Assembly: GCF_041821025.1 (NCBI RefSeq)
Contig: NZ_JBGUAY010000002.1
Span: forward strand, 1-64,000
Direction: 5' to 3'
Length of the DNA: 64,000 nt
Source: Egicoccus sp. AB-alg6-2
Lineage (GTDB): Bacteria > Actinomycetota > Nitriliruptoria > Nitriliruptorales > Nitriliruptoraceae
Below are positions 50,816 through 59,816 of the stretch, in pieces (the stretch's first letter is position 1; each line of letters opens with the position of its first letter). The position numbers and the translations under genes were made by a program. Under the pieces are notes generated by a model, which saw nothing but the letters and a program-made list of their open reading frames with translations, was not told the DNA's origin and ran no database searches.

Positions 50816-51819
50816 CCACCTACGACGTCCACGCCCACTGCGCGCCCGAAGGTCTCCTGGCGCTGTTCGCCCGCGAGGGCGACCGCTACGGCACCGAGTT
50901 GGTCGACACCGACAAGGGCCAGGCGGTCCGGTTCGCCGGTGGGGTGACGACCCCCGCGCTGCGGCCCGACTTCGACGACGTCGCGCACCGGCTGGAATCG
51001 ATGGACGCCGCCCGGGTCGACGTGCAGCTGATCTCGAGCTGGATCGACCTCACGGGCTATTCGCTGCCGCGCGACGTCGGCGTGCGCTACGCCCGCATGT
51101 TCAACGAGTTGCTGGCGCAGACCGTCGCGGCCCATGCCGAGCGCTTTCTCGGGCTGTGCACGGTTCCGCTCCAGGACGGCGCCGCGGCCGCCGACGAGCT
51201 CCGGCACGCGGTCACCGAGCTGGGCATGGTCGGGGTCGAGATCGCCACGACGGTCGACGGGCGCGACCTCGACGATCCGGATCTCGAGCCGTTCTGGGGT
51301 GCGGCGGCCGAGTTGCGATGCCCGGTCGTCATCCACCCCTACGTGTCGCTGGCCGGGCGTGGCGTGTCGCGCTACTTCCTCGGCAACCTGGTCGGCAACC
51401 CGGCCGAGTCGACGATCGCGATCGCCCACATGATCTTCGGCGGGGTGCTGGACCGTCATCCCGACCTGCGGCCGGTCCTGTTGCACGGTGGCGGCTTCGC
51501 GCCGTGGCAGTCGGGCCGCTGGGACCGCGGCTACGACGCCGTGTCCCACCTCACCGGCAAGGGGGGCATCGCGACCCGGCCGACGGAGTTGCTGGAGCGG
51601 GTCCACTTCGACACCGTCCTGCACGACCCCAGGGTGCTCGCGATGCTGGTGCAGTGGGCTGGTGCGGAACGGGTCGTGCTGGGCTCGGACTACCCCTTCC
51701 CGATGGGTGACCTGACGCCCGTGGACACCCTCGACGCCGTCGCGGACCTGGCCGATGCCGACCGCGAACTGATCCTTGGCGGCAACGTCGAGCGCCTGCT
51801 CGCCGAGGTCCGGCGGTGA
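50812..51819 (+). CDS. Amidohydrolase_2 (ACMSD-like) metal-dependent hydrolase/decarboxylase
   Basis: 335 residues, GTG 50812 overlapping the LVIVD stop. The signature of the ACMSD/gamma-resorcylate decarboxylase group is complete: YDVHAHCAPEG (HxH), VIHPYVSLAGRG (His), and LGSDYPFPMGDL (Asp), with ILGGNVERLL at the end. Family members remove CO2 from 2-amino-3-carboxymuconate semialdehyde or hydroxybenzoates, or hydrolyse lactones. This fits a ring-breakdown pathway, substrate unknown. Overlaps the next gene by GTGA. Confidence 0.88.
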   Translation: MTTYDVHAHCAPEGLLALFAREGDRYGTELVDTDKGQAVRFAGGVTTPALRPDFDDVAHRLESMDAARVDVQLISSWIDLTGYSLPRDVGVRYARMFNELLAQTVAAHAERFLGLCTVPLQDGAAAADELRHAVTELGMVGVEIATTVDGRDLDDPDLEPFWGAAAELRCPVVIHPYVSLAGRGVSRYFLGNLVGNPAESTIAIAHMIFGGVLDRHPDLRPVLLHGGGFAPWQSGRWDRGYDAVSHLTGKGGIATRPTELLERVHFDTVLHDPRVLAMLVQWAGAERVVLGSDYPFPMGDLTPVDTLDAVADLADADRELILGGNVERLLAEVRR

Positions 51820-53426
51820 CGTCGGCCGCCCCGACCGTGCCGGGGAGGACGACGGCGGACGTCGTGGTCGCCGGCTCCGGGCACAACGCGCTCATCACGG
51901 CCGTGTACCTCGCGCGTTCCGGCCGTGAGGTCGTCGTGCTGGAGGCCCGCGAACGACCCGGCGGCGGGGCGGTCTCCGAGGAGTTGGTGCTGCCCGGCTA
52001 CGTCATGGACACCTGCTCGACCGGGCACACCCTGATCCAGAACAACCCGGTCATCGCCGACGACGAGCTCGGGCTGCTGGCGCGCTACGGGCTGACCTAC
52101 CTCGACCCGGACCCGGTCGCCCACGTCGCCTTCCCCGACGGGGAACAGTTCACGATGTGGCTCGATCCCGAGCGCACCGTCGCCGAGTTCGCCCGGTTCT
52201 CGCGCGAGGACGCCGACACCTACCGCCGGGTGCTGCGCGAATGGGCCGAGATCGGACCGCTCGTCGGCCGCTCGCGCCGCCACCCGATCGGCTTCGGCCC
52301 CTCGCTCGACGACCTGCTGCGAGAACATCCGCGCGGTGGGGTGTGGCGCCGCCGCCTGGCGCTGAGCGCCTGGGACGTGATCCGCCACGAGTACCGCGAG
52401 CCGCACGTCCGGGCGTTCGTGTTCTGGCAGGCGTTCATGACCCTGGTGTCGCTGGACCTGCCCGGCTCGGGGATGCTGCCGTACTCGATCATGGCCGGCC
52501 GGCAGCGCCGCAGCTGGACCATCCCGCAGGGAGGGTCCGGGCGTCTGACCGACGCGCTGCTGGCCGCGCTGGCCGATGCCGGCGGGACGGTGGTGTGCGA
52601 GCAGGAGGTGGTCGAACTCGTGCTCGACAACGGTCGCTGCGTCGGCGTGGAGACGGCGACCGGTGACCGGTTCCTCGCACGTCAGGCCGTGGTCTCCTCG
52701 ATCCACGTCAAACACCTGGTCGACATGGCGCCCCGCGACGCCTGGGACGAGTCGTTCCTGTACGGGGTCGAGACCTTCGATCCCGGCCTGCCGATGTTCG
52801 CGGTGCAGTTCGCCACCACCGAGCCGCCACGCTTCGCCGGCGCGCCGCACACGCCACCGGCGGTGTCGTCCGGGCTCGCCGGCTGGCCCCAGGACGTCGT
52901 CGACGTGTGTCGCGAGATCCGCGACGGTCGTCCCTCCGAGCGGTTCCCGTGGATCCTCGTCGCCACGCCGACGGCGGCCGACCCCTCACGCGCCCCGGAC
53001 GGACATCACACCGTCAAGTTCCTGGTGCCGTGCTCGTCGGTGCCGCCACGCGGGGCCGCGTCGTGGGACGAGGTCAAGGAGGACCATGCCGACGCGCTGC
53101 TCGCCGCCGTACGCGCGTTCGCCCCGAACCTGACCGACGACGCCGTCCTCGGCCGCCTCGTGCTCAGCCCGCTCGACATCGAGCGCGCGAACGCCCACAT
53201 GGTCGGCGGATCCGCGCACGGCGGGGACCGCGGCGTGCCGTTCAGCGGCCCGCTGCGCCCCGCGCCCGGCTGGGCCCAGCACCGCACCCCGATCGCGGGC
53301 CTGTACCAGACCGGCGGCACGACCCACCCCGGCGGATCCATCACGGGCACGCCCGGACGCAACGCGGCCCAGGTCCTGCTGCAGGACCTCGGCACCTCGC
53401 TCGAGGCGGTGCTGGCACGACCCTGA
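51816..53426 (+). CDS. FAD-dependent oxidoreductase, phytoene-desaturase-like
   Basis: 536 residues, GTG 51816. The ADP-binding motif reads VVVAGSGHNALITAVYLARSG followed by VVVLEARERPGGGAVSEE, with the His-Asn in GSGHNA that marks the phytoene-desaturase-like NAD(P)/FAD branch. The C-terminal FAD segment TPIAGLYQTGGTTHPGGSITGTPGRNAAQ is typical. It probably oxidises a hydrophobic or aromatic intermediate. It is translationally coupled to the ACMSD-like gene; the next gene, a DHPON-hydrolase-like enzyme, starts 63 bp later. Confidence 0.87.
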   Translation: MTSAAPTVPGRTTADVVVAGSGHNALITAVYLARSGREVVVLEARERPGGGAVSEELVLPGYVMDTCSTGHTLIQNNPVIADDELGLLARYGLTYLDPDPVAHVAFPDGEQFTMWLDPERTVAEFARFSREDADTYRRVLREWAEIGPLVGRSRRHPIGFGPSLDDLLREHPRGGVWRRRLALSAWDVIRHEYREPHVRAFVFWQAFMTLVSLDLPGSGMLPYSIMAGRQRRSWTIPQGGSGRLTDALLAALADAGGTVVCEQEVVELVLDNGRCVGVETATGDRFLARQAVVSSIHVKHLVDMAPRDAWDESFLYGVETFDPGLPMFAVQFATTEPPRFAGAPHTPPAVSSGLAGWPQDVVDVCREIRDGRPSERFPWILVATPTAADPSRAPDGHHTVKFLVPCSSVPPRGAASWDEVKEDHADALLAAVRAFAPNLTDDAVLGRLVLSPLDIERANAHMVGGSAHGGDRGVPFSGPLRPAPGWAQHRTPIAGLYQTGGTTHPGGSITGTPGRNAAQVLLQDLGTSLEAVLARP

Positions 53427-53489
53427 CGACGGGTCACGCCGGCCTCGCCCGACGGAAAACCCCAGCACCTGCGACGGAAGGCTCTTTCG

Positions 53490-54575
53490 GTGGCCGACAC
53501 GACCGACGTCGACCCGAGGATCGCGTCGGCGATCTCCCACTGGGCGCCCCGCTTCGTCGCCAACGGGGTCCCGCTCGCCGACTTCGAGGAGGTGACCGGC
53601 TCACTGACCCGGTGGGAGGACTGGTGCCGCGCCTGGTCGGCGCGCGGCGAGGTGCACGAGTCGCTCGGCCATCGGGCGCTGGCGTCCGGCCACACGCTCA
53701 GCGCCGGCGAGCACCTGACCCGGGCCGCGGTGTGCTTCCACTTCGGCAAGTTCCTGTTCGTCGACGACCCGCAGCAGATGCGCGAGGCCGGCCGCCGCGC
53801 GGTCGCGTGCCGCAACGCCGCACTGCCGCTGCTCGACCCGCCGGGGGAGCGGGTGGCCGTGCCGTACGAGGGCACCGAGCTCTACGGCAACCTGCGTCGC
53901 CCCGCCGGCGCCGAGCGTCCGCCCGTCGTCGTGATGTGCATGGGTCTGGACTCGACGAAGGAGGAGATGCACGACTACGAGCAGCGGTTCCTGCGCCGCG
54001 GCCTGGCCACCTTCGCGTTCGACGGTCCCGGTCAGGGCGAGGCCGAGCACGACCTCGCCCTGTGCCCCGAGTACGAACGACCGGTCGCGGCCGTGATCGA
54101 CCACCTGCAGACCCGCGCCGACCTCGACCCGGAGCGGATCGCGCTGTGGGGCGTATCGCTGGGGGGCTACTTCGCGGCCCGGGCGGCCTGCTTCGAACGA
54201 CGCGCGAAGGCCTGCGTGTCGCTGTCGGGCGCCTACGAGCGCAAGACCAACTTCCACGGCCGTCCCCCACTGAACATCGCCGCGTTCCTGTACCGCGCGA
54301 AGGTCGACGACCTCGAGGCAGCCGCCGAGGTGTCCGCACGCATGACGCTGCGTGGGCATGCGGCGGGCATCACCTGCCCGCTCTACGTCGTGGCCGGCAG
54401 CGCCGACCGGATCACGCCGGCATCCGAGGCCGAGAAGCTGGCCGCCGAGGCGTCGGGCCCGGTGGTCCTCGACATCGTCGAGGGCGGCAACCACGTGGTG
54501 AACAACTACTGGTACCGCTACCGCGACCAGACCGCCGACTGGCTCGCCGAGCAACTGGGCGTCGCCGGCGACTGA
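53490..54575 (+). CDS. Alpha/beta hydrolase, 2,6-dihydroxypseudooxynicotine-hydrolase-like
   Basis: 361 residues, GTG 53490 behind GGAAGG. A ~120-residue helical N-terminal domain precedes the alpha/beta-hydrolase core, as in DHPON hydrolase. Core motifs: FAFDGPGQGEAE, nucleophile Ser223 in GVSLGGYFAARAA, Asp306 in GSADRITP and His335 in EGGNHVVNN. The model enzyme splits a carbon-carbon bond in nicotine breakdown. It resembles the protein at 60886-61953. Converges with a UPF0126 gene 16 bp away. Confidence 0.88.
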   Translation: MADTTDVDPRIASAISHWAPRFVANGVPLADFEEVTGSLTRWEDWCRAWSARGEVHESLGHRALASGHTLSAGEHLTRAAVCFHFGKFLFVDDPQQMREAGRRAVACRNAALPLLDPPGERVAVPYEGTELYGNLRRPAGAERPPVVVMCMGLDSTKEEMHDYEQRFLRRGLATFAFDGPGQGEAEHDLALCPEYERPVAAVIDHLQTRADLDPERIALWGVSLGGYFAARAACFERRAKACVSLSGAYERKTNFHGRPPLNIAAFLYRAKVDDLEAAAEVSARMTLRGHAAGITCPLYVVAGSADRITPASEAEKLAAEASGPVVLDIVEGGNHVVNNYWYRYRDQTADWLAEQLGVAGD

Positions 54576-54591
54576 CGCGATCGGCGTCCGG

Positions 54592-55230
54592 TCACTGCGG
54601 CTCGCGTGGAACCGGGAGGTGCAGGCCGGCGAGCCGGCTGCCCGCGCGCAGCCCGGCCGCGACGACGGCGCCCACCACGAGCGCGAGTGGCAGAGAGAAC
54701 GGCGCCAGGAGGAACACGCACGCCGCGCCGGCGGCCGCGGCCGTCGCGTAGAAATCACCGGAGCGGTACATCACGCCGGGGACGACGCCCGACAGCACGT
54801 CGCGGATGATGCCGCCCCCGATCCCGCTGACCGCGCCGACGAACACCGTGCCCAGGAGGCCGAACCCGACCTCGACGCCGCGCTGGGCGCCGAGCGCGGC
54901 GAACAGGCCCAGGCTCAGCGTGTCGGCCACGTACAGCAGGCGGCCCGTCGGCAGGCGATGGTGCGTCGCGAACACCACCAGGCCGGTCGCGACCGGTAGC
55001 CACAGCAGCGCCTCGTCGGTGAGGGCGGTCGGCGGGATGATCCCGACCACGACGTCGCGCACCGAGCCGCCCCCCACGGCCGTCACCACGGCCAGGATGA
55101 CGACCCCGGCGATGTCGAAGCGCTTCCGGACGCCCGCCAGGGCGCCGGCCATCGCGAAGGTGACGACGCCGGCGTACGACAGCGCCTGTTCCAGGTTCAG
55201 TTCGCCGCTCCGGTCCCGGCTCGGGCGCAC
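54592..55230 (-). CDS. UPF0126 (YicG-type) membrane protein
   Basis: 212 residues, GTG 55230. Two three-helix UPF0126 repeats: VVTAVGGGSVRDVVVG and FVGAVSGIGGGIIRDVLSG carry the GGGxxRD signature. The family is related to trimeric cation (TRIC-like) channels; in a few bacteria it is linked to glycine or potassium movement. Probably the last gene of the minus-strand unit starting at 58468, 10 bp after the cupin gene. Confidence 0.88.
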   Translation of the reverse strand: MRPSRDRSGELNLEQALSYAGVVTFAMAGALAGVRKRFDIAGVVILAVVTAVGGGSVRDVVVGIIPPTALTDEALLWLPVATGLVVFATHHRLPTGRLLYVADTLSLGLFAALGAQRGVEVGFGLLGTVFVGAVSGIGGGIIRDVLSGVVPGVMYRSGDFYATAAAAGAACVFLLAPFSLPLALVVGAVVAAGLRAGSRLAGLHLPVPREPQ

Positions 55231-55240
55231 GGTAGCCGGG

Positions 55241-55621
55241 TCAGTCCCGCGACGGTCCCAGGTCGGGGCCGTCCAGCTCCTCGAGGTTGGCGGCCAGGTC
55301 CGGGTGCGGGAAGAAGCACAACAGTTCGAGTTCCACGCCGGGGTCGGGCAGCGTCGCGTGCGCCGCCCCGGCGGGGACCAGGAACGTGTCGCCCGGTGCG
55401 ACGGCGGTGCGCCCGCCGTCGACCCAGGCGGTCCCCGTCCCGGACAAGACGTGCACCACCTCGACGCTGTGGGGGTGGCGATGCGGGCGCCGGTCCGCGT
55501 CGGGGTACAGACGGACCTGGCGCACGCTGACGGGAACGCCGGGGAAGGCCGCGAACGGGTCGGCGGCGTCCCGCCCCGGCAGGGGCCGGAACTCCAACGC
55601 GTCCCGCGGTCCGAGCAGCAT
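55241..55621 (-). CDS. Small cupin-domain protein
   Basis: 126 residues from ATG 55621, overlapping the stop of the Gfo/Idh/MocA gene (TGATG). A single cupin barrel with RRPHRHPHSVEVVHVLSGTG and PAGAAHATL gives the usual three His and one Glu metal ligands. Possible roles are isomerase, dioxygenase or sensing; no substrate is evident. Confidence 0.82.
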   Translation of the reverse strand: MLLGPRDALEFRPLPGRDAADPFAAFPGVPVSVRQVRLYPDADRRPHRHPHSVEVVHVLSGTGTAWVDGGRTAVAPGDTFLVPAGAAHATLPDPGVELELLCFFPHPDLAANLEELDGPDLGPSRD

Positions 55622-56688
55622 CAGCCGATCGCCGCGCCGGCGCCGGCGGCCTCGATCACCTCGGCGACCTCGACCAGTGCCCCGTCGCGCCGCGCGGAGA
55701 GCAGCCCCGCGTGGACCACGGCCAGCGCGCGCACGGCCTCCTCGACGCCGACCTCGATGGTCGCCTCGCCCCGGATGGCCCGGCCGAACTCCTCGAGTTG
55801 CTCGCGGAACATGTCCGTCGGCGGCAGCTCGACCGGGGTGCGCTCGATCTGCCCGAACTCCTGCGACACCAGCGAGCTGTACGCGTCCGCCTCGTGCGAC
55901 TCGTCCCAGTGGGTGAAGTCGAGGTCGTAGCGCAGGTTGGCTTTGGTGCCCTGGACGTTGACCGTGTAGATGCCGGGCGACGCCCAGCCGGCGCCGAGGT
56001 AGCCCAGCGCCCCGGAGGCGAACTCGAGGATGGCCATGACCGCGTCCGGGACCTCGGCCTTCGTGAACACCTTGCGGGTGCGCGCGGTGACGGCCGTCAC
56101 CGGACCGGCGAGGTACTGCAGGTTGTCGGCGTGGTGGACACCCAGCTGGCTGAACGGGCCACCCGGCGCCTTGTCCTCGTACCAACGCCAGGTGTCGGGG
56201 GTCAGCTCGAGGCCGCGCTCGTTGGAGAAGTTGGCCTCCAGCATGGACACGCCGCCCGTGCGACCCGAGTCGATCCAGGTCTTCATGACGCGCGAGCCCG
56301 ACAGCCGGCGGGCGCTGTGGCCCACGGCGAACGTCTGGCCGGTTGCGGCAACGACCTGCGCGATCGCGGCGGCGTCCTCGAGCGTGGTCGAGATCGGCTT
56401 CTCGGTGTAGACGGCCTTTCCCGCTTCGAGGCAGGCCGTGATGATGTCGCGGTGTGTGTCGTTGGGCGTGGTGACGATCACGCCTTCGACGGCGTCGTCG
56501 GCCAGCAGCTCCTCGAGGCTCGCGGCCGACCGCGGCACGCCGAACTCGTCCTGGAACGCGGCGCGCTTGTCCTCGGCGCGGCTGAAGCAGGACACGAGCT
56601 CGATCGCGTCGCTGCGGAGCACCGAGCGACCGAGCACCTTGGCCCACCGGCCGAGCCCGATCGAGGCCAGGCGGATCTTGTCGGACAT
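55621..56688 (-). CDS. Gfo/Idh/MocA-family oxidoreductase
   Basis: 355 residues, ATG 56688. N-terminal Rossmann domain RLASIGLGRWAKVLGRSV, TTPNDTHRDIITACLEAGKAVYTEKPISTT with the catalytic Lys of the EKP motif, then the C-terminal beta domain with GGPFSQLGVHHADNLQYLAG (typical His pair). Such enzymes oxidise sugars, inositols or other polyols with NAD(P). It lies 19 bp after the creatininase-like gene in one operon. Confidence 0.9.
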   Translation of the reverse strand: MSDKIRLASIGLGRWAKVLGRSVLRSDAIELVSCFSRAEDKRAAFQDEFGVPRSAASLEELLADDAVEGVIVTTPNDTHRDIITACLEAGKAVYTEKPISTTLEDAAAIAQVVAATGQTFAVGHSARRLSGSRVMKTWIDSGRTGGVSMLEANFSNERGLELTPDTWRWYEDKAPGGPFSQLGVHHADNLQYLAGPVTAVTARTRKVFTKAEVPDAVMAILEFASGALGYLGAGWASPGIYTVNVQGTKANLRYDLDFTHWDESHEADAYSSLVSQEFGQIERTPVELPPTDMFREQLEEFGRAIRGEATIEVGVEEAVRALAVVHAGLLSARRDGALVEVAEVIEAAGAGAAIG

Positions 56689-56707
56689 GCGCTTCCCTTT
56701 CGCGTGG

Positions 56708-57478
56708 TCAGTCGCCGGCGCGGCGCCGGGCCTGCAGGTCGAGGATCATCCGCACCCGCTCGAGGGTGGCGTCGGCGACGTCGGCTGCGAACGTCTCGGC
56801 CCGGGCCGCTGTCGCCCAGGCGGGTTCGCCGTACCAGCCGTCGTCGGCGAGGGCGGTCACGTCGGTGACGAAGCCGTAGACCTCGTGCGAGCGGCGCATC
56901 GCGTCCATCTCGAGGGCGTCGTCCGGCCGGGTGGGGGCGTCCACCCGATCGGTCCGAACCAGCGCGGGATCGTGGGCCAGGACGGCGAGGGTCTCGATAC
57001 CCCCGCCGTGCGTGAGCTCCCCGCCGGCGTCGGCGTAGATCCGCTGGGCCGTGTAGCACGCCTGGACCGCCACGAACGTCAGCTCCCGGGTGTCCTGCAA
57101 TTCGGTGGCGACGGCGTTCATCGACGCGTTGTTGCCCTCGTGCCAGTTGACCAGCACGATCGTCGCGATGCCGTGGTCGGCGAGTTCGTGGCAGATGTCG
57201 GTGAGCAGCGCCTCGAACGTGCTGCGCCGCAGGTTGATCGTCCCCGGGTGGCCGGCGTGGATCGGCGTGACCCCGTACGGGCCGAACGGGACGTAGAGCG
57301 CGTCCAGGCGTTCGGCGAGCGCCTTGGCCACCAGTTCGGCCGCGAAGGTGTCGGTGCCGCACGGCAGGTGTGGGCCGTGCTGCTCGATGCTGCCCAGGGG
57401 CACCACGGCCACCGGGTTGTCGGCGACCGCGTCACGGACGTCGGGACTCGGCAGATCGGCGATCGATCGCAGCGTCAT
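56708..57478 (-). CDS. Creatininase-family amidohydrolase
   Basis: 256 residues, ATG 57478. The two-metal site is complete: PLGSIEQHGPHLPCGTDT (Glu, His, Asp), HPGTINL, LVNWHEGNNASM and THGGGIETLAV (Glu). The second motif in true creatininases is usually NGHGGN; NWHEGN is a variant. The family includes creatininase, formamide hydrolases and the mycofactocin protease MftE. An amide ring-opening role fits the operon with 2-hydroxyacid dehydrogenase and Gfo/Idh/MocA genes. Two creatinase-fold proteins are also in this window. Confidence 0.88.
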   Translation of the reverse strand: MTLRSIADLPSPDVRDAVADNPVAVVPLGSIEQHGPHLPCGTDTFAAELVAKALAERLDALYVPFGPYGVTPIHAGHPGTINLRRSTFEALLTDICHELADHGIATIVLVNWHEGNNASMNAVATELQDTRELTFVAVQACYTAQRIYADAGGELTHGGGIETLAVLAHDPALVRTDRVDAPTRPDDALEMDAMRRSHEVYGFVTDVTALADDGWYGEPAWATAARAETFAADVADATLERVRMILDLQARRRAGD

Positions 57479-57505
57479 CGGTTGGCCTCTCGTGACGGGT
57501 CGGTA

Positions 57506-58468
57506 TCAGGTCGGGTCGACGACGACGTCGTCGGGTCGCTCGCCACGTAGCAGCGCCTCCGCGGCCCGGGCCGCCTTCTGTCGCATGTCCGCCTCGGACT
57601 CCTCGCTGTACCACGCCGTGTGGGGCGTGAGCACCACCTGGTCGGCGACGGCGTCGAAGCGGCTCGCGTCCACCGGCTCCTGCGCGTGCACGTCCAGTGC
57701 CGCCACCGCCGGCCGCCCCGTCCGCAGCGCCGTCACCAACGCGTCGGGATCGATCAGCGAGCCCCGGGCGGTGTTGACGAGCACGCTGCCGGGGCGGCAG
57801 TTGGCGAGCTCGGCGGCGCCGAGGAGGGGTGTGCCGTCGGCGTTGCCTGGTACGTGCAGGCTGACCACGTCGGCGGCGGCGAGCAGGTCGTGCAGGTCGG
57901 CCACCTGCTCGTGCCCTTCGGCCACCTCGGAGACGAACGGGTCGTGGACCAGGACCCGGAAGCCGATGCCGGCGAACAGTCCGGCCGCGTAGCGACCGAT
58001 GCGGCCGTACCCCACCACCGCGGCGGCACTGGCCGAGGGAAGGTGCAGCGGGCGCAGGTGGTCGAAGCCCCAGTTGCCCGCCCGCACCCAGCGGTCGCTG
58101 GCGACGACCCGCCGGAAGCCGCTCATGGCGAGGGCGAGCGCGTGCACGGCCACGGCCTCGGTGCCGTAGTCGCTGACGCGAGCGACCCAGATGCCCTGCT
58201 CCCGGGCCGCGTCGAGGTCGATCGAGTCGGTGCCGATCCCGTAGCGCACGATCCCACGACACGACAGGCGGGCCAATACCTCGGCGTCGAAGCGTGGCCG
58301 GGAGCCGCACAGGATCAGCTCCGCCTCACCGGCGACCGCCAGGATCGCGTCCGCGTCGGCGCCGTCGCCGGTGACCAGGCGCACGTCGTGGTCGGCCAGG
58401 ACGGCTTCCTCGATGGACAGGTCGGGATAGCGCGTGCCGAGGACGGCAACCACGGTCTCGCCCAACAC
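57506..58468 (-). CDS. D-isomer-specific 2-hydroxyacid dehydrogenase
   Basis: 320 residues, GTG 58468 behind GAGGGAGGG. NAD site VVGYGRIGRYAAGLFAGIGFRVLVHDPF and the catalytic residues Arg in NTARGSLID, Glu in DVHAQEP and His in LTPHTAWYSEES are present. It reduces or oxidises a 2-hydroxy/2-oxo acid; the class also includes C-terminal-binding-protein-like members. It is the first gene of a minus-strand operon and has an operator 33 bp upstream. Confidence 0.9.
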   Translation of the reverse strand: MLGETVVAVLGTRYPDLSIEEAVLADHDVRLVTGDGADADAILAVAGEAELILCGSRPRFDAEVLARLSCRGIVRYGIGTDSIDLDAAREQGIWVARVSDYGTEAVAVHALALAMSGFRRVVASDRWVRAGNWGFDHLRPLHLPSASAAAVVGYGRIGRYAAGLFAGIGFRVLVHDPFVSEVAEGHEQVADLHDLLAAADVVSLHVPGNADGTPLLGAAELANCRPGSVLVNTARGSLIDPDALVTALRTGRPAVAALDVHAQEPVDASRFDAVADQVVLTPHTAWYSEESEADMRQKAARAAEALLRGERPDDVVVDPT

Positions 58469-58500
58469 CGCCCTCCCTCGCTCCCGTCACCAACCTAGGC

Positions 58501-58514
58501 GACAATCGATTGCA
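58501..58514. promoter_or_regulatory. LacI-type operator (ATCGAT class) before the 2-hydroxyacid dehydrogenase operon
   Basis: GACAATCGATTGCA with a perfect CAATCGATTG core (58503-58512), 33 bp upstream of the GTG on the minus strand. A TACCTT -10 candidate lies upstream but its -35 is unclear. Confidence 0.78.
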
Positions 58515-58556
58515 CGCCAAGGTATGTCCAGCAGGACGCACACGCCGGCGTCCAGG

Positions 58557-59801
58557 TCACGCCGGTCGCAGCGCCGCCAGCAGGGCCCCCGGGTCGAAGT
58601 CGGCGGGGTCCACCACGGGCGGGCGCCCGGGAAGGGGCGGTGCCGGATACTTGGCACCGATGCCGGTGTCGAAGACGACGACGCGTTCGTCGCGACCGAT
58701 CCAGCCCGAGGCACGCAACTCCCCGGTGGCGGCGACGACCGCGGCGGTCTCGGGACTGACGTAGCCGGCGCCGTGCGCCCCCGCGAGCAGTTGCGCCCGG
58801 TCGATGTCGGCCTCGTCGACGGCGACCGCCGTTCCCTCGGAATCCCGCAATGCCTGCAGGATGAGCCGGTCGCCGACGGCCCCCGGCACGCGGATGCCGC
58901 CGGCGCGGGTGGTCGCCCCCTGCCAGGGTTCGGCCTCGAGGTCGCCGCGCTCGAAGGCGCGCACGATCGGTGCGCAGCCGGTGGCCTGCACGGCGACCAT
59001 GCGGGGGCGCCGGCCCGTGACCAGGCCGAGGGCCTCGAGCTCCGCGAAGGCCTTCCACATCCCGACCAGACCGGTGCCGCCACCGGTGGGGTAGAGGATC
59101 ACGTCCGGCAGCTCCCAGCCGAACTGCTCGGCGAGTTCGAGCCCCATCGTCTTCTTGCCCTCGACCCGGTAGGGCTCCTTGAGGGTCGAGACGTCGAAGG
59201 CGCCGGTCAGCGCCGCCAGTTGCGCTCCCACGCGGCCGCAGTCGCTGATCAGTCCCTCGACCAGGATCAGCTCGGCGCCGCACACCAGCACCTCGACCTG
59301 GTTCACCTCGGGCGCGTCGACGGGCATCAGCACGGTCGCCGGCAGGCCCGCGGCGGCGGCGTAGGCCGCAAGCGCGCCGGCGGCGTTCCCTGCCGAGGGC
59401 GCGATGAAGCTCGTGGCGCCCAGTTCGGCGTTGCGGGACACGGCGGCGGTCATGCCGCGGGCCTTGAACGACCCGGTGGGATTGCCGCCCTCGGCCTTGA
59501 TCCGGAGATCGCCCAGGTCGAGGCGGTGGCCGAGTCGCGGCGCCGTCACCAGCGGGGTGTCGCCCTCGCCGAGGTGCACGATCGCCGCGGGGTCGCGGAC
59601 CGGCAGCAGCTCGCGCCACCGCCACAGGCCCCGCGGACGTTCCCGCAGCGACGCGGGGGTCAGGGTCCGGGCCGCCGCCTCGAGGTCGTAGGTCGCGAGC
59701 AGGGGCCGGTCGTCGACCGGGTCGAGCCGGTGCAGCTGGTCGGCGTCGTACGCCTCGCCGGAGCTGGAACCGTGCAGCGAGACGAGGGTCGAGTCGGGCA
59801 T
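58557..59801 (-). CDS. Threonine-synthase-like PLP-dependent enzyme (fold type II)
   Basis: 414 residues, ATG 59801 behind GGAGAG. The PLP Lys is in AEGGNPTGSFKARGM, the Asn-containing loop is APSAGNAAGALAAYAA and the phosphate site is YPTGGGTGLVGMWKA. The order and the N-terminal domain match the threonine synthase (ThrC) branch. As last gene of the molybdenum-hydroxylase operon it may be a catabolic lyase or a dedicated amino-acid enzyme rather than the housekeeping ThrC; this is inference from context. Confidence 0.87.
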   Translation of the reverse strand: MPDSTLVSLHGSSSGEAYDADQLHRLDPVDDRPLLATYDLEAAARTLTPASLRERPRGLWRWRELLPVRDPAAIVHLGEGDTPLVTAPRLGHRLDLGDLRIKAEGGNPTGSFKARGMTAAVSRNAELGATSFIAPSAGNAAGALAAYAAAAGLPATVLMPVDAPEVNQVEVLVCGAELILVEGLISDCGRVGAQLAALTGAFDVSTLKEPYRVEGKKTMGLELAEQFGWELPDVILYPTGGGTGLVGMWKAFAELEALGLVTGRRPRMVAVQATGCAPIVRAFERGDLEAEPWQGATTRAGGIRVPGAVGDRLILQALRDSEGTAVAVDEADIDRAQLLAGAHGAGYVSPETAAVVAATGELRASGWIGRDERVVVFDTGIGAKYPAPPLPGRPPVVDPADFDPGALLAALRPA

Positions 59802-59816
59802 GGGGACTCTCCGGAC

